Shown here: positions 6,759-9,084 of the stretch, in pieces
How the letters are laid out: each line of letters starts with the position of its first letter
Position numbering within the stretch: the first letter of the stretch is position 1
Source of the DNA: Candidatus Treponema excrementipullorum
GTDB taxonomy: Bacteria > Spirochaetota > Spirochaetia > Treponematales > Treponemataceae
DNA: 9,084 bases
Direction of reading: 5' to 3'
NCBI GenBank assembly: GCA_018883625.1
Contig: JAHLFV010000210.1
Span: forward strand, 1 to 9,084
Made by a program: the position numbers and the translations under genes
The notes under the pieces: model-generated
Database searches by the model: none
Told to the model about the DNA's origin: nothing
What the model saw: only the letters and a program-made list of their open reading frames with translations

Positions 6759-7478
6759 CTAAATGTTTTCAAAAAAATACGAACACATAGTTTTGATTCT
6801 GTTCATAAAGGATACTTCTATTCTATCTCTAAGAAAGAAAATAGAAGGAGCATCCACACCGCCGATACCGTAAAGTATCCAATTGTCTTCCAGACGGGAA
6901 ACCGTGATAACAGATTTCATTTTTCCTTTTTTTGCCACGGTAAAACCGGAATATTTTAAGTTATTCAAATTAGTATTTTCATAATACAAACCATCGCTGT
7001 TTTTTTCTATAGTGATGGAAGTGTCGATAACTCCGAAGGGATCCATTTCTAAATCGGCATTAAGTGTTGTGATATGTTCATCCTGTTTTATTTCTTTTAG
7101 TTTTGCAGAACTGTATAAGTCAAAATATGCTTTATGCTGCACAGAGTAATAGGGAATGCCCACATAATCCTGGACATTTATCAGCAATTTTTCTAACCGT
7201 TCAAGCAAGTCTTCATTTCCCTTGTAAGGGATGATCTGTATAACTTCAGCCAGATATGCCGGTTTTAAATCAACTATTGTTTTAATTGCTTTATCAACGT
7301 AGGGTGAAAATGGTTGTATACCTATGTTTTTTGATTTTTCTATGTTTCTGACTACAAGCTCACCCTTATTTATGGCCTCTAATTCAGAAACTGTTATTTT
7401 GTCATTAAATATTTGGGCAGAGAAATTACTTACCACAAAAAGTAATAGAAAAGTAGACATAAAAATATATTTTTTCAT
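6759..7478 (-). CDS. Secreted protein of unknown function at the head of the neuB-smpB cluster
   Basis: I do not recognise this 239-residue protein. I place the start at ATG 7478 (MKKYIFMSTFLLLFVV) because AGGAGA lies 7 nt upstream. The in-frame GTG two codons earlier would leave only about 2 nt after that site. The N-terminus is a typical signal peptide (KK, a hydrophobic core, then SNFSAQ), with likely cleavage after FSA and no lipobox, so the product is probably periplasmic. Visible segments of the mature protein include PFSPYVDKAIKTIVDLKPAYLAEVIQIIPY, here split as PFSPYVDK and KPAYLAEVIQIIPY, then GIPYYSVQHKAYFDLYSSA, a DPFGVIDTSITIE strand region, and a C-terminal beta-like part (GGVDAPSIFFLRDRIEVSFMNRI). 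It ends 29 bp before neuB and is probably co-transcribed. A link to the sugar pathway is not shown by the sequence. Confidence 0.8.
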   Translation of the reverse strand: MKKYIFMSTFLLLFVVSNFSAQIFNDKITVSELEAINKGELVVRNIEKSKNIGIQPFSPYVDKAIKTIVDLKPAYLAEVIQIIPYKGNEDLLERLEKLLINVQDYVGIPYYSVQHKAYFDLYSSAKLKEIKQDEHITTLNADLEMDPFGVIDTSITIEKNSDGLYYENTNLNNLKYSGFTVAKKGKMKSVITVSRLEDNWILYGIGGVDAPSIFFLRDRIEVSFMNRIKTMCSYFFENI

Positions 7479-7485
7479 AGACACT

Positions 7486-7491
7486 TCTCCT
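7486..7491 (-). promoter_or_regulatory. Ribosome binding site setting the start of the secreted protein at 7478
   Basis: The minus strand reads AGGAGA, then 7 nt, then ATG at 7478. The spacing excludes the upstream GTG (7484) as the main start. Further upstream (7539-7569) TTGTTT and an AT-rich TATTTAAAT could form a weak promoter for this cluster, but the 19-bp gap makes this uncertain. Confidence 0.7.
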
Positions 7492-7622
7492 CATTTGTCA
7501 TAAAAAAAAGAAACACGCTTCCTTTACAACTATCCATTTAAATATTTCAGATACAGAAGAAAAAAACAAGTAGTCTTATAGTTACAGTACATCATGGTTT
7601 AAGGAAGAACAGAACTTTGGGG

Positions 7623-7653
7623 TGTTTCATACATGTAAAGATTTTTTGAAACA
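7623..7653. repeat. Inverted repeat with an inner palindrome upstream of the dut promoter
   Basis: TGTTTCA (7623-7629) and TGAAACA (7647-7653) are perfect 7-bp inverted arms separated by 17 nt. Within the gap TACATGTA (7630-7637) is itself a perfect 8-bp palindrome. The element ends 24 bp before the TATAAT of dut. It could be an operator for dut and/or the divergent cluster, or an AT-rich coincidence. No T-tract follows in either direction in a way typical of a terminator. Confidence 0.35.
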
Positions 7654-7677
7654 ATAGATAAAATTTTCTACTTACGA

Positions 7678-7683
7678 TATAAT
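7678..7683 (+). promoter_or_regulatory. Candidate -10 box of the dut-lptF/G promoter
   Basis: A perfect TATAAT stands about 42 bp before the dut start codon. The position 17 bp upstream (7655-7660, TAGATA) is a poor -35, so the promoter may rely on the -10, on an activator, or on the AT-rich upstream DNA. TTGAAA at 7646-7651 is too far (26 bp) to be its -35. Confidence 0.5.
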
Positions 7684-7712
7684 CTACTCGTTGTATTTAA
7701 CCTGTGGTTTTT

Positions 7713-7719
7713 AAAGGAG
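7713..7719 (+). promoter_or_regulatory. Ribosome binding site of dut
   Basis: AAAGGAG followed by five T residues and ATG at 7725. This site excludes the in-frame GTG at 7704 as the start and gives a 144-residue product of normal dUTPase length. Confidence 0.8.
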
Positions 7720-7724
7720 TTTTT

Positions 7725-8159
7725 ATGCCGGAAGTAAAGTGTGTAACATCCCCGGGAGCTGTATTGCCTTCCTATCAAACTAAGGGTGCAGCCGGTGCCG
7801 ATATCTGTGCTTGTATTGAAACTGATGTTGTTATCGGAGTGGGAGAGCGAGTACTGGTTCCCACAGGACTTTTCTTTGAAATTCCTCAAGGGTATGAAGT
7901 ACAGGTAAGACCTCGTTCTGGACTGGCTGTAAAAAATGGTGTAACGTGTTTAAATACTCCCGGTACCATTGATAGCGATTACAGAGGAGAGGTAAAAGTT
8001 ATTTTGATAAATTTGGGACAAAAACCTTTTACAGTCAAAAACGGAGACAGAATAGCGCAAATTGTTGTGTCTCCTGTAGAACAGGCATCTTTCTGCAAAG
8101 TCGATGTTCTGTCCTCAACAGAGCGGGGTGAGGGTGGATTTGGTTCAACAGGTGTGTGA
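7725..8159 (+). CDS. dut: dUTP diphosphatase (trimeric dUTPase)
   Basis: The enzyme hydrolyses dUTP to dUMP and pyrophosphate, which keeps uracil out of DNA and supplies dUMP for thymidylate synthesis. The 144-residue protein has all five motifs of the homotrimeric family: GAAGADICA (motif 1, 21-29), PRSGLAVKNG (motif 2, 63-72), GTIDSDYRGEVKVILIN (motif 3, 80-96, with D83 as the expected catalytic Asp), GDRIAQIVV (motif 4, 107-115) and RGEGGFGSTG (motif 5, 134-143), the glycine-rich tail that closes over the nucleotide. Nothing is missing. The start at ATG 7725 is set by an AAAGGAG site. A TATAAT box and an inverted repeat lie upstream, and the next gene overlaps its stop codon. Confidence 0.97.
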   Translation: MPEVKCVTSPGAVLPSYQTKGAAGADICACIETDVVIGVGERVLVPTGLFFEIPQGYEVQVRPRSGLAVKNGVTCLNTPGTIDSDYRGEVKVILINLGQKPFTVKNGDRIAQIVVSPVEQASFCKVDVLSSTERGEGGFGSTGV

Positions 8160-9084
8160 TTTTTTTCGACGACATATCGGGAACCGTGGGGCAAAGAAAT
8201 CATTTCCTTTCCCTAATTTCCTGTCACTCCGAAGGGGACCTCAGATAGGAAATAACCGGTACGTTCTGTTATTGTACATTACTAAGGAACTCTTTCTGTA
8301 TTTTTTTATTTCCTTTTTGTTTTTCTTTATGATTTTTTTTGTAAATCAGATTTTGCTGTTGGCAGAAGATGTTCTAAAAAAAAGAGTTCCTGTTTTAGAT
8401 GTTATCAGATTGATGACCTATTCTCTTCCCTTCATCATAGCTCAGTCGGCTCCTTTCGCCACTTTAGTCGGGTTTTTGATGTGTCTCGGTCGTATGATGA
8501 GCGATAACGAAATACTTGTAATGAGAATAACCGGTCTTTCCTATTTTTCTATTTTTGTGCCGGTTTTCTTGCTAGGAACGGCTATTTCTTTTGTGTCTTT
8601 TTTTGTCAATGATTATTTATTGCCTTTAGGAACAATTTCTTATAATAAATTGTACATGGATATTCTTTATTCAGATCCTACCATAGAGCTCGAATCTGAT
8701 TCCATTAAGCGTACTGATAGAGCAACTTTAGTGATAGGCGATGTTACAGAAGACACTGTTTCTGATTTACTTTTTTTTGACACAGACAGTAACGGTGCCA
8801 CCCGTGTTATTGTGGCAGGAAAAACGCAAATCCGTAATTCCGAGAAACCGGGAACATTGATGAATTTACACATGGATTCTTCTACGGTGTTTTCTCTAGT
8901 GCCTAAAAATCCTAAGACTTACGACGTAATGACTGCCGGGAAGACAGAAATGAATATTTTTACTTCTTCCTTGTTTCACGGTTCCGATTTTATCAATCCG
9001 AGAGAAATGACCTCCTATGACTTGTATAGGTTCATTGAAGAAGAAAAAAAACGGGAAAACTCATTTATTGATTTTAACATGTAT
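8152..9084 (+). CDS. LptF/LptG (YjgP/YjgQ) family permease, N-terminal part (3' end outside window)
   Basis: LptF and LptG are the inner-membrane subunits of the LptB2FG transporter that extracts lipopolysaccharide from the inner membrane. Here 311 codons are visible. After a basic N-terminus come RYVLLLYITKELF (36-48), membrane segments at about 46-66, 92-112 and 131-151, and the family segment after the second one, LGRMMSDNEILVMRITGLS (112-130, compare 'L-x-x-x-x-E-x-x-A-x-R-x-x-G-x-S'). A predicted periplasmic beta domain follows from about 155. The frame has no ATG until 8329, which lies inside the first membrane segment. The most reasonable starts are GTG at 8152, overlapping the dut stop, or GTG at 8128/8134. 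I chose 8152 with low certainty. F versus G cannot be decided. The family is firm, the start is not. Confidence 0.85.
   Translation, partial: MCDFFRRHIGNRGAKKSFPFPNFLSLRRGPQIGNNRYVLLLYITKELFLYFFISFLFFFMIFFVNQILLLAEDVLKKRVPVLDVIRLMTYSLPFIIAQSAPFATLVGFLMCLGRMMSDNEILVMRITGLSYFSIFVPVFLLGTAISFVSFFVNDYLLPLGTISYNKLYMDILYSDPTIELESDSIKRTDRATLVIGDVTEDTVSDLLFFDTDSNGATRVIVAGKTQIRNSEKPGTLMNLHMDSSTVFSLVPKNPKTYDVMTAGKTEMNIFTSSLFHGSDFINPREMTSYDLYRFIEEEKKRENSFIDFNMY

Noticed and set aside
7479..7484. GTG at 7484 as the start of the secreted protein
   Set aside because: The AGGAGA site would be only about 2 nt away from it; ATG at 7478 has proper spacing.
7704..7724. GTG at 7704 as the dut start
   Set aside because: It would place the AAAGGAG ribosome binding site inside the coding region; ATG 7725 gives the usual family start.
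7979..8203. Minus-strand frame opposite the end of dut
   Set aside because: It is a shadow of dut, whose five motifs are all present on the plus strand.
8667..8873. Minus-strand 68-codon frame inside the permease gene
   Set aside because: It lies antisense to the well-supported LptF/G frame and has no motif of its own.

Overview
The window is low in G+C (about 40% by eye), densely packed, and carries bacterial housekeeping genes mixed with lineage-specific proteins. The likely host is a spirochaete, probably Treponema-like. I base this on the overall character of the proteins: a very large acidic cytoplasmic protein, poorly conserved secreted proteins, and a SpsE/NeuB-type synthase beside smpB. 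No single marker such as rRNA or flagellin is present, so the assignment is an inference (roughly 60%).

Layout. (1) Positions 1-2876, minus strand: the first 958 codons of a huge Glu/Asp-rich, apparently disordered protein. It has one central coiled coil and a degenerate tryptophan-marked repeat, and its 3' end lies outside the window. (2) Positions 2877-3068: a divergent intergenic region. (3) Positions 3069-4174, plus strand: a two-gene unit with an FtsB/DivIC-like septum protein overlapping by 4 bp a TsaC/Sua5/YrdC threonylcarbamoyl-AMP synthase. (4) Positions 4212-7478, minus strand: a tight four-gene cluster. In transcription order it is a secreted protein of unknown function, a NeuB/SpsE-family synthase, SmpB, and a second exported beta-rich protein; the gaps are 29, 42 and 1 bp. 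It converges on tsaC with only 37 bp between. (5) Positions 7479-7724: a second divergent region with a perfect TATAAT and an inverted repeat upstream of dut. (6) Positions 7725-9084, plus strand: dut (dUTPase), overlapped by an LptF/LptG-family permease gene that runs off the right edge and lacks an ATG start.

How the genes relate. tsaC (t6A tRNA modification), smpB (ribosome rescue) and dut (nucleotide-pool sanitation) are housekeeping genes. The FtsB-like protein, the NeuB-type synthase, the LptF/G permease and the two exported proteins concern the envelope or division. The acidic protein is the least explained element and the best candidate for unusual biology. I saw no RNA genes, mobile elements or CRISPR arrays. 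The two intergenic regions are each under 300 bp.
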